A DNA stretch of 64,000 nt from Sphingomonas sp. (GTDB lineage: Bacteria > Pseudomonadota > Alphaproteobacteria > Sphingomonadales > Sphingomonadaceae), in contig NZ_JAQZBC010000010.1 of assembly GCF_029239295.1 (NCBI RefSeq), positions 43,698 to 107,697 on the forward strand, read 5' to 3'. This document shows, in pieces, positions 25,186 to 33,855 of this stretch. Position numbers and translations under genes: made by a program. Under the pieces are notes generated by a model. It saw only the letters and a program-made list of their open reading frames with translations, made no database searches and was not told the origin of the DNA. Numbering within the stretch: position 1 is the stretch's first letter; every line of letters starts with the position of its first letter.

Positions 25186-25971
25186 TTACTCCTTGCCCGA
25201 TCCCGGTTCCGCCATGGCGCGGTGCCGTTCAGCCAGAACCGATTGCGGGACGACGCCGGCGCCCAGCACCTGGATCTTGTTCTTCAGGCCAGACACAATG
25301 TGCCCCTTGCCCGCCATAAGCGCATCCCATCCGTCCTTTGCCACATCGACCGGGTCGGACTTGTTCTCGCTCTGCCCGACGGACGTGTCGAGCATGTCGG
25401 CGCGGGCGAAGAACTCTGTATCGACCGGGCCCGGCATCAACGTGGTGAGCGTCACGCCCTCCACATCCTTGATCTCGTTGCGCAGCGCCTCGGTGAAATT
25501 GTCGATGAACGCCTTTGTCGCATTGTAGATCGCGTTGAAGCTGCCCGGAATGTAGCCGACGATGGACCCGGTCACCAGGATCTTCCCCGATCCGCGCGCT
25601 ACCATGTCACGCAGCGTCTTTTGCAGCAGATAGACGGTGCCGGTGACATTGGTGTCGATAGAATGGCACCAATCCTCGACGCTTTCGTCGAGGAACGGCC
25701 CGCCCTTGCTGATCCCGGCATTGGCGCAGACCAGATCGATCTGCCGCCCCGCCGCCGCCGCGAGCGTCGTATCGACGCCCTCGATGGTGGACAGGTCAGC
25801 CTCCACCGCAACGACATTGGTGCCAAACTGCTGGAAATCGTTGGCGGCAGCCTGGATCAGCTGTTCGTCGGCGACGACAATCAGGTCATAGTCTTCGCGC
25901 GCCGCGAGCGTGGCCAGTTCGAAGCCGATGCCCGTAGAGGCGCCGGTAACAAGGGCGAGCTTATTAGCCAT
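25186..25971 (-). CDS. SDR family oxidoreductase of the SRPBCC-ADH-SDR operon
   Basis: A 261-residue classical SDR: VTGASTGIGFELA near residue 8, NAGISKGGPF, GSIVGYIPG and YNATKAF (Tyr-x-x-x-Lys). The ATG at 25971 has GAGG upstream. The C-terminal part after MPGPVDTEFF is longer than minimal SDRs and resembles short-chain dehydrogenases that reduce ketones or aldehydes. It begins 11 bases after the ADH stop and is the last gene of a three-gene minus-strand operon. Substrate unknown. Confidence 0.87.
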   Translation of the reverse strand: MANKLALVTGASTGIGFELATLAAREDYDLIVVADEQLIQAAANDFQQFGTNVVAVEADLSTIEGVDTTLAAAAGRQIDLVCANAGISKGGPFLDESVEDWCHSIDTNVTGTVYLLQKTLRDMVARGSGKILVTGSIVGYIPGSFNAIYNATKAFIDNFTEALRNEIKDVEGVTLTTLMPGPVDTEFFARADMLDTSVGQSENKSDPVDVAKDGWDALMAGKGHIVSGLKNKIQVLGAGVVPQSVLAERHRAMAEPGSGKE

Positions 25972-25982
25972 TGGGCCTCTCC

Positions 25983-27179
25983 TCAAAGATCGACTTCGAT
26001 GCGCTCAAGGCCTGGCTTCAACACCACCTTGGTCACTTCATTCTGCTTGTCGTGGAAGATGCGGTAACCGTCCGGTGCGTTTTCCAGCGGCAAGGTGTGG
26101 CTGATCAGGAAGGTCGTATCGATCTTCTCTTCCATGATCGCGTTCAGCAACCCCGGCATATAATGCTGGACGTGCGTCTGGCCGGTCTTGAGCGTCAGGC
26201 CCTTTTCCATGAACGCGCCGAGCGGAAATTTATCGACAAAGCCGCCATAGACCGCCGGCATCGAAACCCGCCCACCCTTGCGACAGGCGAGAATCGCCTG
26301 GCGGATCGAGTGCGGCCGATCGGTACCTAGGAACGTCGATGCCTTTATCTGGTCGATCACATTGTCGACGAACAGGCCGTGCGCTTCCAGGCCAACGGAA
26401 TCGATACAGGCATCCGGGCCGATGCCGCCGGTCATCTCCATCAGCGCCTCATAAGTGGCGCTTTCCTCGAAGTTGATCGTCTCGGCGCCGAACTTCTTCG
26501 CCAGTTCCAGACGGCGGGGGAAGTGATCAATCGCGATCACCCGCGCCGCGCCCATCAGGAAGGCGGACTGGACAGCGAACAGTCCGACCGGGCCGCAGCC
26601 CCACACCGCGACGGTATCGCCCGGCTCGATTTCGGCATTTTCGGCTGCCATCCATCCGGTGGGCAGAATGTCGGAAAGGAACAGCACCTTCTCATCCGAA
26701 ACGCCATCGGGGACAACGATCGGCCCGACGTCGCTGAACGGCACGCGGACATATTCCGCCTGGCCGCCCGAATAGCCGCCGGTCAGGTGGCTGTAGCCGA
26801 ACAGGCCGGCCATCGGCTGGCCGTACATTTCCTGCCCCAGATCCTGGTTGTCGGCCGGCAATCCGTTGTCACAGGCGGAATATTGGTGCTTGCTGCAGTG
26901 ATAGCAGGCACCGCACGAGATGGTGAACGGCACGACTACGCGCTGCCCCTTCTTCAGCGTCGACTTGGGGCCGGTCTCGACCACCTCGCCCATGAATTCA
27001 TGGCCCAGGATGTCGCCCGACTGCATCGTGGGAATGTAGCCGTCGTAGAGGTGAAGATCGGACCCGCAGATCGCGGTCGAGGTGATCTTGATGATCGAAT
27101 CGCGCGGATTCAGGATCTCGGGATCGTCGACGGTGTCGACGCGCACGTCATGCTTGCCGTGCCAGGCCAGTGCTCGCAT
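25983..27179 (-). CDS. Zinc-dependent alcohol dehydrogenase (formaldehyde dehydrogenase-like)
   Basis: A 398-residue medium-chain dehydrogenase. Catalytic zinc ligands are in TAICGSDLH (Cys38) and GHEFMGE, and structural zinc cysteines in [15 protein letters not shown]. The NAD fold is [17 protein letters not shown]. Length and the extra loop after the structural zinc match the glutathione-independent formaldehyde dehydrogenase group, but members oxidise varied alcohols. The start overlaps the SRPBCC stop by one base (TGATG). Together with the SRPBCC and SDR genes it forms a coupled oxidoreductase operon. Confidence 0.9.
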   Translation of the reverse strand: MRALAWHGKHDVRVDTVDDPEILNPRDSIIKITSTAICGSDLHLYDGYIPTMQSGDILGHEFMGEVVETGPKSTLKKGQRVVVPFTISCGACYHCSKHQYSACDNGLPADNQDLGQEMYGQPMAGLFGYSHLTGGYSGGQAEYVRVPFSDVGPIVVPDGVSDEKVLFLSDILPTGWMAAENAEIEPGDTVAVWGCGPVGLFAVQSAFLMGAARVIAIDHFPRRLELAKKFGAETINFEESATYEALMEMTGGIGPDACIDSVGLEAHGLFVDNVIDQIKASTFLGTDRPHSIRQAILACRKGGRVSMPAVYGGFVDKFPLGAFMEKGLTLKTGQTHVQHYMPGLLNAIMEEKIDTTFLISHTLPLENAPDGYRIFHDKQNEVTKVVLKPGLERIEVDL

Positions 27180-27787
27180 CAGTTCTTCCCCTCGTCCAGA
27201 AGGCGGCGGTTGCGCGCGCCGGTGGCGATTTCGCCCGTTTCCATCAGCTGCTTGAATCGGCGCAGGTCGCGCCGCGCCTGGATCGCGGGCTCACGCTGAA
27301 ACATCTTGGCGATGACCTTGCCAATCAGCCCGGCGGGCGGATCATACAGGATCGTCGCGGTGACGATCGTCCCGCGATCACCCTGCGCGTCGCGGAAATC
27401 GATGCGCCCGCTATTCGGCACGTCGGCGCCCTCCTCGGACGCCCAGGCGATATATTCGCCCTCCTTCTCATCGGTGATCCTGGCGACCCATTCGACGGAG
27501 TTCCCGCCTGGCGCCGTTACGGTCCAATGCGTGCGGCGGTCGTCCAACACCTCGATCCGTTCGACATTCTCGAGCACGCTCGGAAGGTTCGTGAAGTCGC
27601 GCCAGAAGGCGAACAGCTCGGCACGCGGGCGGCGGATGGTAACGGTGCGCCCGATCAGCGTGTCGGCATTGCCGTCCGCCGGGGGTGAAAGGGTCGTGGC
27701 ACCGGCGGCCTCGACGGCCGCGCCGCGGTGTTTCGATGTGGAAAGCGGCGCGTCGTCGGCACGCGCCGGGTCGATCGTATCGGCCAT
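27179..27787 (-). CDS. SRPBCC (cyclase/dehydrase-like) family protein
   Basis: A 202-residue protein with a low-complexity N-terminus (about residues 1-45) followed by a START/SRPBCC-like ligand-binding fold: [41 protein letters not shown], and [17 protein letters not shown]. The family binds hydrophobic ligands and is often annotated cyclase/dehydrase or COG5637. It leads the operon with the zinc alcohol dehydrogenase and SDR, so it may carry or modify their substrate (inference). No signal peptide is seen. Confidence 0.84.
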   Translation of the reverse strand: MADTIDPARADDAPLSTSKHRGAAVEAAGATTLSPPADGNADTLIGRTVTIRRPRAELFAFWRDFTNLPSVLENVERIEVLDDRRTHWTVTAPGGNSVEWVARITDEKEGEYIAWASEEGADVPNSGRIDFRDAQGDRGTIVTATILYDPPAGLIGKVIAKMFQREPAIQARRDLRRFKQLMETGEIATGARNRRLLDEGKN

Positions 27788-28127
27788 TGCATCCTCCTGA
27801 GGAATTGCGGCCTTAACGAGTTCAACAGCCAGCGCGTTCCGGCTGAAAACCGATCAATTCAAAAACTTGCCGGCGCCCCGGGCAGCGGAAATGGTATAGG
27901 CGCAACGCGAAACGCAGACATGGACCTCGTCAGCGATCGACAAAGTCGATCTATTATTGATGCAGATCAGTTTAACCTGTCGCATGACTTACACCGGACG
28001 AGCTTCATCGATCTCGTCCGGCGTCGTTTACTTTCTGCGTCATCAGCAGGACTTGTGATCTGCCCCGCGCGGTAGTGGCAGCCCTCTCAAGCGTTATTCC
28101 CAACGCACGAGGCGGCTGGCGGATGCA
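27788..28127. other. 340-base intergenic region
   Basis: This lies between the SRPBCC gene start and the end of the small hypothetical gene. It is noticeably more AT-rich than its surroundings around 27930-28030, consistent with promoter sequence for the SRPBCC-ADH-SDR operon. No RNA gene, convincing ORF, terminator T-run or long palindrome was found in it. Confidence 0.5.
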
Positions 28128-28538
28128 TCAACGGCGGCGGCGCTCCTGCGCACGGGCGGCCGCAATGCTCGCCATCATCGTTTCATACTGGCCATGGGTG
28201 AAACCGGCATCGAAGAAGGCACGTAGCTCGCTCGCGGCGACCTGGAAGCTCTGGTGCCAGGCAAGCACCGCCATGCGGCGCAACGCCTCAAGCCGCTCGT
28301 CGGCAAGTCGCGGGTTGTTCTGCTTCATCACCGTGCGCAATGCGACCGAAAGGCGCCCCGGCTCGCGCAACGAGGACAGGCGATCATTGCTTGCGAGCGC
28401 GATGACCGACCATTCCAGCGCCCCGAGGCGGGCATCATCGGCATAGCGTGTGTCCCACGCGGTGCTGGCTGGAACGGGATCTGCCAGGGGTGCCAGCGGC
28501 AGCGCCGCGTCGATGGTGTTGAAGGCGATATAGGCCAT
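28128..28538 (-). CDS. Conserved-looking hypothetical protein
   Basis: A 136-residue soluble, helix-rich protein: MAYIAFNTIDAALPLA at the start, then LGALEWSVIALASNDRLSSLREPGRLSVALRTV and RLADERLEALRRMAVLAWH. It ends in a basic tail (AQERRRR). GAAGGGAAGC precedes the ATG. Codon use matches the genome, so it is probably real. No domain is recognised. Two copies of a TetR-like operator sequence lie about 160-220 bases upstream of its start. Confidence 0.65.
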   Translation of the reverse strand: MAYIAFNTIDAALPLAPLADPVPASTAWDTRYADDARLGALEWSVIALASNDRLSSLREPGRLSVALRTVMKQNNPRLADERLEALRRMAVLAWHQSFQVAASELRAFFDAGFTHGQYETMMASIAAARAQERRRR

Positions 28539-28696
28539 GATGCTTCCCTTCTGCCCGGACGGGCGCGCGACCTCACACGTCCGCGCGGGGCGGCCATGCA
28601 GCGGCAGTCTGTTAATTCGTGATCACCGGGCGGGTCACGCCAGGCATCCTCGGCGCTGATCGCTGTCATTCGTTGATGACGGCAGAGCAGCTGTTG

Positions 28697-28712
28697 TGTA
28701 CCAGTCGGTATA
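28697..28712. promoter_or_regulatory. Imperfect copy of a 16-bp TetR-like operator
   Basis: TGTACCAGTCGGTATA matches the perfect palindrome at 28744-28759 at 14 of 16 positions. The two copies lie in the same orientation 47 bases apart, in an AT-rich segment between the hypothetical gene and the broken glycosyltransferase. ACCGGTCGGT-type palindromes are typical TetR-family operators. Confidence 0.5.
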
Positions 28713-28743
28713 GTGGCGGCCACAAAGTCGGTCAACAACTATT

Positions 28744-28759
28744 TATACCGGTCGGTATA
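28744..28759. promoter_or_regulatory. Perfect 16-bp TetR-like operator palindrome
   Basis: TATACCGGTCGGTATA is TATACCG-GT-CGGTATA, a perfect inverted repeat with a two-base centre. It pairs with the imperfect copy at 28697. No intact regulator gene is beside it. The nearest downstream target on the minus strand is the hypothetical gene starting at 28538. Confidence 0.55.
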
Positions 28760-28810
28760 TTTTGTTCAGCTGTCTCCGACGCGCAGCTCCGCACTCTGGA
28801 GCGTTAGCGG

Positions 28811-29731
28811 TCAGGCGATCCAATCCGGCGCACCGCGATGGTTGCGGATGCCCGCCCACCAACCCGCCAGCGCATTACGCCACTGTGCCCACGCCCCCCG
28901 CGCGGCGAACCGCGCGGCGCCCAGCAGCAAGGCGGAAAGGGCAGCAATCGGCAGATGTACGGGTGTGGTGTCCCGCACCACGTGAAGCTTGTTGCGCTCA
29001 TCGAGGAAGATCGGCAGCCGCGGCCGCTGCCGGATCGCATCCGCCGATCCCGTGATCGCGCCCTGCCCATGGCAGACCCGCGCCCGTGGAGCGAAGCCCA
29101 GCCGCAGGCCCCTCGCCTGCGCGCGCAGGCACCATTCGATCTCTTCGGCGGAAAGGGAGTAATCGTCGCGCATCGGCCCGGCCGTCCGGACGAACGATCG
29201 GCTGACCAGCATACACGCCCCGAGCAGATAGTTCATGTGCCGGTCGACCGCAGCCGGGTCGACCGGGTCCTCGATCGATTCTCCCAGGCCGATCGAGGTG
29301 GCGCGGGCCAGCGCCGGATGTCAACGACCACCATAGGCCTGCACCCGGCCGTTCGGGTGGTACAAGATGCCGCCCACCGCGTCGCAATCGCCGCGGCCCA
29401 GCCGCTCGACCAGCGCGGCAAGAGCGCCGGGCTCCGGGACCGTGTCGGGATTGAGCACCCACCAGGCCGCCGCATCGGGGCGCTCGGCGATGCAGGCGTT
29501 GACCCCGCCGGCATAGCCAAGGTTGGCGGCCTGCGGCACGATCGTCACTGGCTGGCCGCCCGGCAGCTTGGCGGGAAGCTGCTCCTGCACCGCTCGCCGC
29601 GCCGCCGCGCCGCCATTCTCGCAGATCACCACCGCGAAATCGGTGAACGTCGATTCTGCAACTGCCGCCAGACAGCGCGCTACCAGCGCCGGATCGCGAA
29701 ACGACACGATGCAGACGCCAATGGCACTCAT
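28811..29731 (-). pseudogene. Family 2 glycosyltransferase broken by one in-frame TGA
   Basis: Read through, this is a 306-codon GT2 rhamnosyl- or galactosyltransferase-like protein. It has IGVCIVSFRDPALVARCLAAV at the start, NLGYAGGVNACI, the donor-binding VLNPDTVPEPG (D-x-D-like), and after the break NYLLGACMLVSRSFV and SAEEIEWCLRA. The frame is continuous from 29731 to 28811 except for a TGA at complement 29321-29323, after VQAYGGR. The sequence on both sides stays in the same frame and looks fully coding, so this is a single substitution. It overlaps the preceding transferase by ATGA. The lower half starting at 29236 could at most make a fragment. Confidence 0.8.
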
Positions 29732-30561
29732 GCGCGGCCGCCGACCAGCCGCAGCATGCCGTCTGCACATCGCCACAGTCGCAGCCCGGCGAGTGTCGCC
29801 AGCCCGCGCCGCCGTTCGCGCCAGTCGCTCAACGCCGGGCTGGTCAGCAAACGGGGCTGTGTGCCAGGATCGAGAGCGGCATCGCCGCACTGGCGACGAG
29901 CCACCGCACGCGCCCGCCGGGGCGCTGACGGGAAAAAACGAACATCTCCGCGTTCATTCGACGCCATTTGCGCAGCAAGGCCGGCCAGTCCGGGCGCGCC
30001 GGATGGCCGACCACTGCGGCGGCGGCATAGCCAATGCGAAACCCCCGTTCACCCGCCCGCACGCACCAGTCGCGATCCTCCGACGTGCCAACGTGAAACG
30101 GCCCCGTCGCGGCATACACGCTGCGCCGGCAGAACAGATTGGCCGTCACGGAGAACCCCTGCCGCTCGATATAAACGCGATTGTGGAACGCGAAGACCGC
30201 CTGATAGGCCTGCGACCCGCTTTTCCGTCAGGGCTATCGATCAGCACGTCTACCTGCCCACCGACGATGTCGTGATCCCACAGCGCCGCCATTCCCGCCT
30301 CGAGCCACCCGGGCGCGAGTGGGCGACCGCCACGTTGCGCGCCGGCCCGGCATCGCGCTCCGCCGCGGTCACCACCAGCGCCCGCCCCGCCACGATGTCA
30401 CGAACCGCCGTTTCACCGCACGGGCTCATATTGTCGGCGACGATGATCTCGTAGCGATCGCGCGCCATCGTCTGCCGCATCAGCGCGGCAAGGCAGCGAT
30501 CCAGCCCTGCAAGATCATCATAATGCGGAATGATGACGCTGACCTCTATCATCGCGCTCAT
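29728..30561 (-). pseudogene. Family 2 glycosyltransferase with three frame breaks
   Basis: The N-terminal part (EVSVIIPHYDDLAGLDRCL, YEIIVADNMSP, GPARNVAVAHSR) is GT2. The frame then shifts near 30310 to read PGWLEAGMAALWDHDIVGG, shifts again near 30220 to AYQAVFAFHNRVYIER ... VTANLFCRRSVYAATG, and a third time near 29858 before LLTSPALSDWRERR. The stretch normally carrying the metal-binding D-x-D, between the ARNVA block and PGWL, is missing, so at least part is a real deletion. The second and third breaks fall at AAAA and CCCC runs. It heads the pair with the next transferase (ATGA overlap). Confidence 0.78.
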
Positions 30562-30668
30562 GCCGCGGTCGCCAGCCCAGCAACATTGGCCGCTGCGCCC
30601 CTCCGTACCGGATCGAACACGAAATCTCGGTCGCGCCGCGCCAGCTCACGCAATTGCGCCAGGTCCAT
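30558..30668 (-). CDS. Possible 36-residue small ORF in the decayed glycan operon
   Basis: This short frame starts MDLAQLRELARRDRDF immediately after the acetyltransferase stop (TAGATG) and ends in a TGA overlapping the next transferase ATG. The coupling at both ends suggests a translated linker gene or the remnant of a deleted gene. No family is recognised and length alone gives little support. Confidence 0.3.
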   Translation of the reverse strand: MDLAQLRELARRDRDFVFDPVRRGAAANVAGLATAA

Positions 30669-31190
30669 CTACCACCAACGGCTTTGCTCCAGCTTCGCCT
30701 GGACCGATGGTGAAAACCGTTCGCGCAGCACCCGAGCCGGACTGCCCGCGATGATGGCATAGCGCGGCACGTCGCGAGTCCCGACAGAGTCCGCACCGAT
30801 GATGCTGCCACGGCCGATCCGCCGGCACCCCGGCAGAATCACCGCGTGATGGCCGATCCACACATCATCCTCGATGACCTGCGGCGCATCATAATGCCGG
30901 TCTTCCTCCACCACCCCAAACTGCCGCTCGTACAACACGGGATGGGTCGTGATGCCGGTCACAAGATGATTGATTGGCGCCGAATAGACCGTCTAGGCGA
31001 TCGAGCAGTATCGCCCGATCACGAGTGGCCCTGGCATCCGCCAGGGATCGAAGCAGCCATAGCTGTAGAGCCCGACATCGACCCGGTAGCGTTCGCGGAA
31101 CCAGCGGCGCAGCGCCAGGCTTCGGAACGGATCGCGTTGCCAGCGCCAAAGCCGCGCCTTTTCCACCGCGCGTCCCACCAACCGCCGCAT
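30669..31190 (-). pseudogene. Hexapeptide-repeat acyltransferase broken by an in-frame TAG
   Basis: Read through, this is a 173-codon left-handed beta-helix acetyltransferase of the CatB/WcaF type. It runs GLYSYGCFDPWRMPG, VIGRYCSIA, a TAG at complement 30993-30995, then TVYSAPINHLVTGITTHPV, DVWIGHHAVILPG, GSIIGADSV and AIIAGSPARVLRERF. Upstream and downstream parts are in the same frame, so one substitution explains the break. Such enzymes O-acetylate polysaccharide sugars or precursors. It is the first gene of the minus-strand decayed glycan operon. The start ATG at 31190 has GAGG upstream. Confidence 0.78.
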
Positions 31191-31329
31191 CCCTCATCCT
31201 CATCTGCCAAGATGGGTGGGACATACCGCGCCGGAACGGAGATGACGCTTTAGCCGGTCTAAAACGGACCTAATTCTGAACGCCGCCGGATGCGCCAGTG
31301 CCTCAGCCCGGCGCGCTTCAGCACGGCCG

Positions 31330-31521
31330 TCAGCTTCGCACCGCAAAGGCTGCCACGACCAACCCTGCGATGATGGCGATCAGTTGCACTGTACGCCAGT
31401 CGACCACGCCGACCGCATCGGGATCGTGCCGCTGCGTGCGGCGCCGATCACCCCACGCCGCCCCGGCCGCCGCCGCTGCGCATGATGCCGCCACCCCATA
31501 CAGCACCGCTTGCGTTGCCAT
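31330..31521 (-). CDS. Small two-helix membrane protein
   Basis: A 63-residue protein with a hydrophobic N-terminal segment (VLYGVAASCAAAAAGAAW), a charged middle (GDRRRTQRHDPDAVG) and a second hydrophobic segment near the C-terminus (LIAIIAGLVVAAFAV). This is the pattern of a small inner-membrane hairpin. It is divergent from the methyltransferase gene with 51 bases between starts. No family was recognised. The charge pattern is unlikely by chance in a shadow frame, but length limits confidence. Confidence 0.5.
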   Translation of the reverse strand: MATQAVLYGVAASCAAAAAGAAWGDRRRTQRHDPDAVGVVDWRTVQLIAIIAGLVVAAFAVRS

Positions 31522-31572
31522 TCACTTGCCTCCACACCCCCACCGGGGTCTTGCCCGGGAGAGATAAAGATA

Positions 31573-32382
31573 ATGCGCACCATTGCCATTGCGACCGTTC
31601 TGCTTGCCAGTGCTGCGGCGGTATCCGCCCAATCGTCACGCCCGGCCGCGCCGCAACCTTCGGCAGCGATCACCGGCGCGGTCAACGATGCCCAGCGCAG
31701 TGCCGCCAACCGCCAGCGCGACCAATATCGCCGTCCTGCGCAAACGCTCGCCTTCTTCGGTGTGAAGCCAACCGACACGATCGTCGAATTCAGCCCTGGC
31801 GGCGGCTGGTACACGGAAATCCTTGCGCCGCTGACCAAGGGCAAGGGCCGCTATGTCGCGCTGGTCAACCCGCGCGGCGTCGACAGCACGCAGAAGATGC
31901 TGACCGCCAAGCAGGCGTGGTTCGGCCCCGCGACGGTCGCCACCATCGATCCGGCAGCGGGCACCAGCACCGTTCCTGCCGGCAGCGCCGACGTGGTCCT
32001 CACCTTCCGCAACGTGCACAATTTGCTGATGAACGACGATCCGCAGGTCGCCGCACGCACCTTCAAGGCGTTGTTCACCATGTTGAAGCCGGGCGGTGTG
32101 CTGGGCATCACCGATCATCGGCTGCCAGAGGCGATGGACACCGCGCTGGAGAAAAAGAGCGGCTACATAAAGCGCTCCACCGTGACGCAGCTTGCCGAGC
32201 AGGCCGGCTTCAAACTGGCGGGGGAGAGCGAGATCAACGCCAACTCCAAGGACACGCACGGTCACCCGAGCGGCGTCTGGACGCTGCCACCGACGTTCGC
32301 CTTGAAGGACGTCGATCGCGCCAAATACGCCGCCATTGGCGAGAGCGACCGCTTCACCTTGAAGTTCGTCAAACCGAAGTGA
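31573..32382 (+). CDS. Putatively secreted class I SAM-dependent methyltransferase
   Basis: A 269-residue protein with a clear signal peptide (hydrophobic residues 3-16, cleavage after AVSA, near 18). It then has a methyltransferase fold: TDTIVEFSPGGGWYTEILAP is motif I, RYVALVNP the second strand, ADVVLTFRNVHN motif II, and LKPGGVLGITDHR motif III. GGAGAG precedes the ATG at 31573. SAM is cytosolic, so a periplasmic methyltransferase is unusual. Homologues with signal peptides are common in sphingomonads and Caulobacter relatives, but their function is unknown to me. Confidence 0.82.
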   Translation: MRTIAIATVLLASAAAVSAQSSRPAAPQPSAAITGAVNDAQRSAANRQRDQYRRPAQTLAFFGVKPTDTIVEFSPGGGWYTEILAPLTKGKGRYVALVNPRGVDSTQKMLTAKQAWFGPATVATIDPAAGTSTVPAGSADVVLTFRNVHNLLMNDDPQVAARTFKALFTMLKPGGVLGITDHRLPEAMDTALEKKSGYIKRSTVTQLAEQAGFKLAGESEINANSKDTHGHPSGVWTLPPTFALKDVDRAKYAAIGESDRFTLKFVKPK

Positions 32383-33211
32383 GCTGGTAGACCTTCCGAC
32401 ATGTCGACACGGAAGGACGGGTATGCCCTTCCCTGTCGCGTGGAGCTCGAACACACAGTAAGAAGTGCGGTGGGGTGCGCAGTTTCACAAGGGTCAGGGA
32501 CGCGGCCCAGACGATTGTCCCGGTCGCGATCGGGCCGCCCGATCGCTAACCACCGCACTTAGCTCATGCTGAAGTCCGCTTGATGCGCTGAGTTTTGCGC
32601 GCGCAGCGAGACATGGCCATGATGCCGAAGAATTGCGGTGCAGACCGCACGCACGCGGCGAGACAGACGGTCGCTAAACTCGCGGTAAAGCTGCTCCTTC
32701 GATCCGCCGCGCGCTAACTGAACGGCGACAGCCCTTTCGACGCCAACTCGCCCAGGCAAGGGGGGCCGACAGAAGCCCAGCTTGGCGGCGGGATTAGCCG
32801 ACCACCCGTCACTCTCGGAAGCAAGCGCGCGCTTGCGATCAAACGCCCGCTTGCCGGCCTGCGCGGCACCCGGCGATCAGCCCGCGTTGAGAGAAAAGAG
32901 CCTCTGCGCGGCCCGATCGACTTGGTGTTGATACGCCCCCATGCTCGGCAGCGCCCGGCGCGGAGCAGATTAGCGATCACTAATCAGCGCGATGATAGAT
33001 CGACAGCAGCGGAAAACGCCGCGGGGCCGTCGCAACCTCTCCGCGCCTTCAGCGGCCTGATTGGCGCGGCTTCAGCCCGAGCGCTGGCACCTGGCGTGGC
33101 GCTACGTACTCCGTCCCCGCGCCGAGCCTCAGAAAGCCGCAAGGAAGCTGCCGACCAGCCGTACGCGATCACTCGACAGTTCCGCCACAGTGCGGTGGAT
33201 GTCGGCGAAAA
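32383..33211. other. 829-base region without a supported gene
   Basis: Just after the methyltransferase, CCTTCC/GGAAGG stems at about 32394-32433 could end its transcript. A perfect hairpin lies at 32526-32546. A 66-codon minus-strand frame at 32559-32759 has plausible charge patterning (RGGSKEQLYREFSDRLSRR) but no recognised family and no clear ribosome site. The rest, to 33211, shows only stop-interrupted or unfamiliar frames and may be the eroded 5' part of the RTX gene that follows. Confidence 0.4.
32526..32546. terminator. Perfect hairpin in the gene-poor region
   Basis: GCGATCGGG and CCCGATCGC are perfect 9-base complementary arms around a CCG loop. There is no T-run downstream on either strand. 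It may be a transcription barrier or a repeat remnant. Confidence 0.35.
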
Positions 33212-33855
33212 ATGTCACTGACTGCCCATGTCGAAACGGTGCGGCTTGGAGCGGGCGAGCTGACGGTGCGCGGCAATGTGCTCGACAACCGGATGGTCGG
33301 TCGGACGGGGCGGACCGCCTGTTCGGCGGCGCTGGTGACGATTCGATCCAGGGTGGCGCCGGGGACGACCAGCTCTACGGCGACAGCGGCAACGACACTC
33401 TTCAGGGCGGCGACGGCGCCGACTGGATGGAAGGTGGCACGGGGGACGACATGCTGGTCGGTGGCGCCGGTGCCGATCGCCTTCTGGGCAGTGCAGGACG
33501 CGACACACTGGAGGGCGGCAGCGGCGACGATCTGCTCACCGGCGGCAGCGGCGCGGACATGTTCCTGTTCCGCGCCGATTCGATCGGTGATCATGACACG
33601 CTCACAGACTTCTCCCTGCGTCAGGGCGGTCGGATCGGCCTCTCCCCGATCGATGCCGACATCCGCACTGCCGCAGATGAGGCCTTCTGCTTCGTGGGGA
33701 CGGACGCTTTCTCCGGCACAGCTGGCGAGTTGCGTTACGAAACGACGGCCGCAGGCGCGATCGTCAGCGCCGACGTGGATGGTGACGGGCGGGCGGATAT
33801 CACCATCATGGTCATGGGCGTCGATTCGCTGACGCGCGATGCCTTCATCCTCTAG
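33212..33855 (+). pseudogene. RTX/hemolysin-type calcium-binding repeat protein, frameshifted
   Basis: From 33212 the frame reads SLTAHVETVRLGAGELTVRGNVLDNRMVG, the usual lead-in to RTX repeats. Near 33301 the frame must shift by one base to continue GADRLFGGAGDDSIQGG. About five nonapeptide repeats of the GGxGxDxLx type then follow (33319-33560), ending in a typical C-terminal block (ADMFLFRADSIGDHDTLTDF ... GDGRADITIMV). RTX proteins fold with calcium after type I secretion. Inserting one T at GGTCGG restores VGSDGADRLFGG. The N-terminal part of the gene appears lost, so this is a remnant unless the break is a sequencing error. Confidence 0.7.

Noticed and set aside
29321..29323. TGA in the glycosyltransferase as a selenocysteine codon
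   Set aside because: No SECIS-like hairpin follows and the family has no conserved selenocysteine or cysteine here; neighbouring genes are also broken.
32559..32759. A 66-codon minus-strand ORF in the gene-poor region
   Set aside because: Charge pattern is plausible, but there is no ribosome site, family match or coupling, so it is only noted in the region entry.
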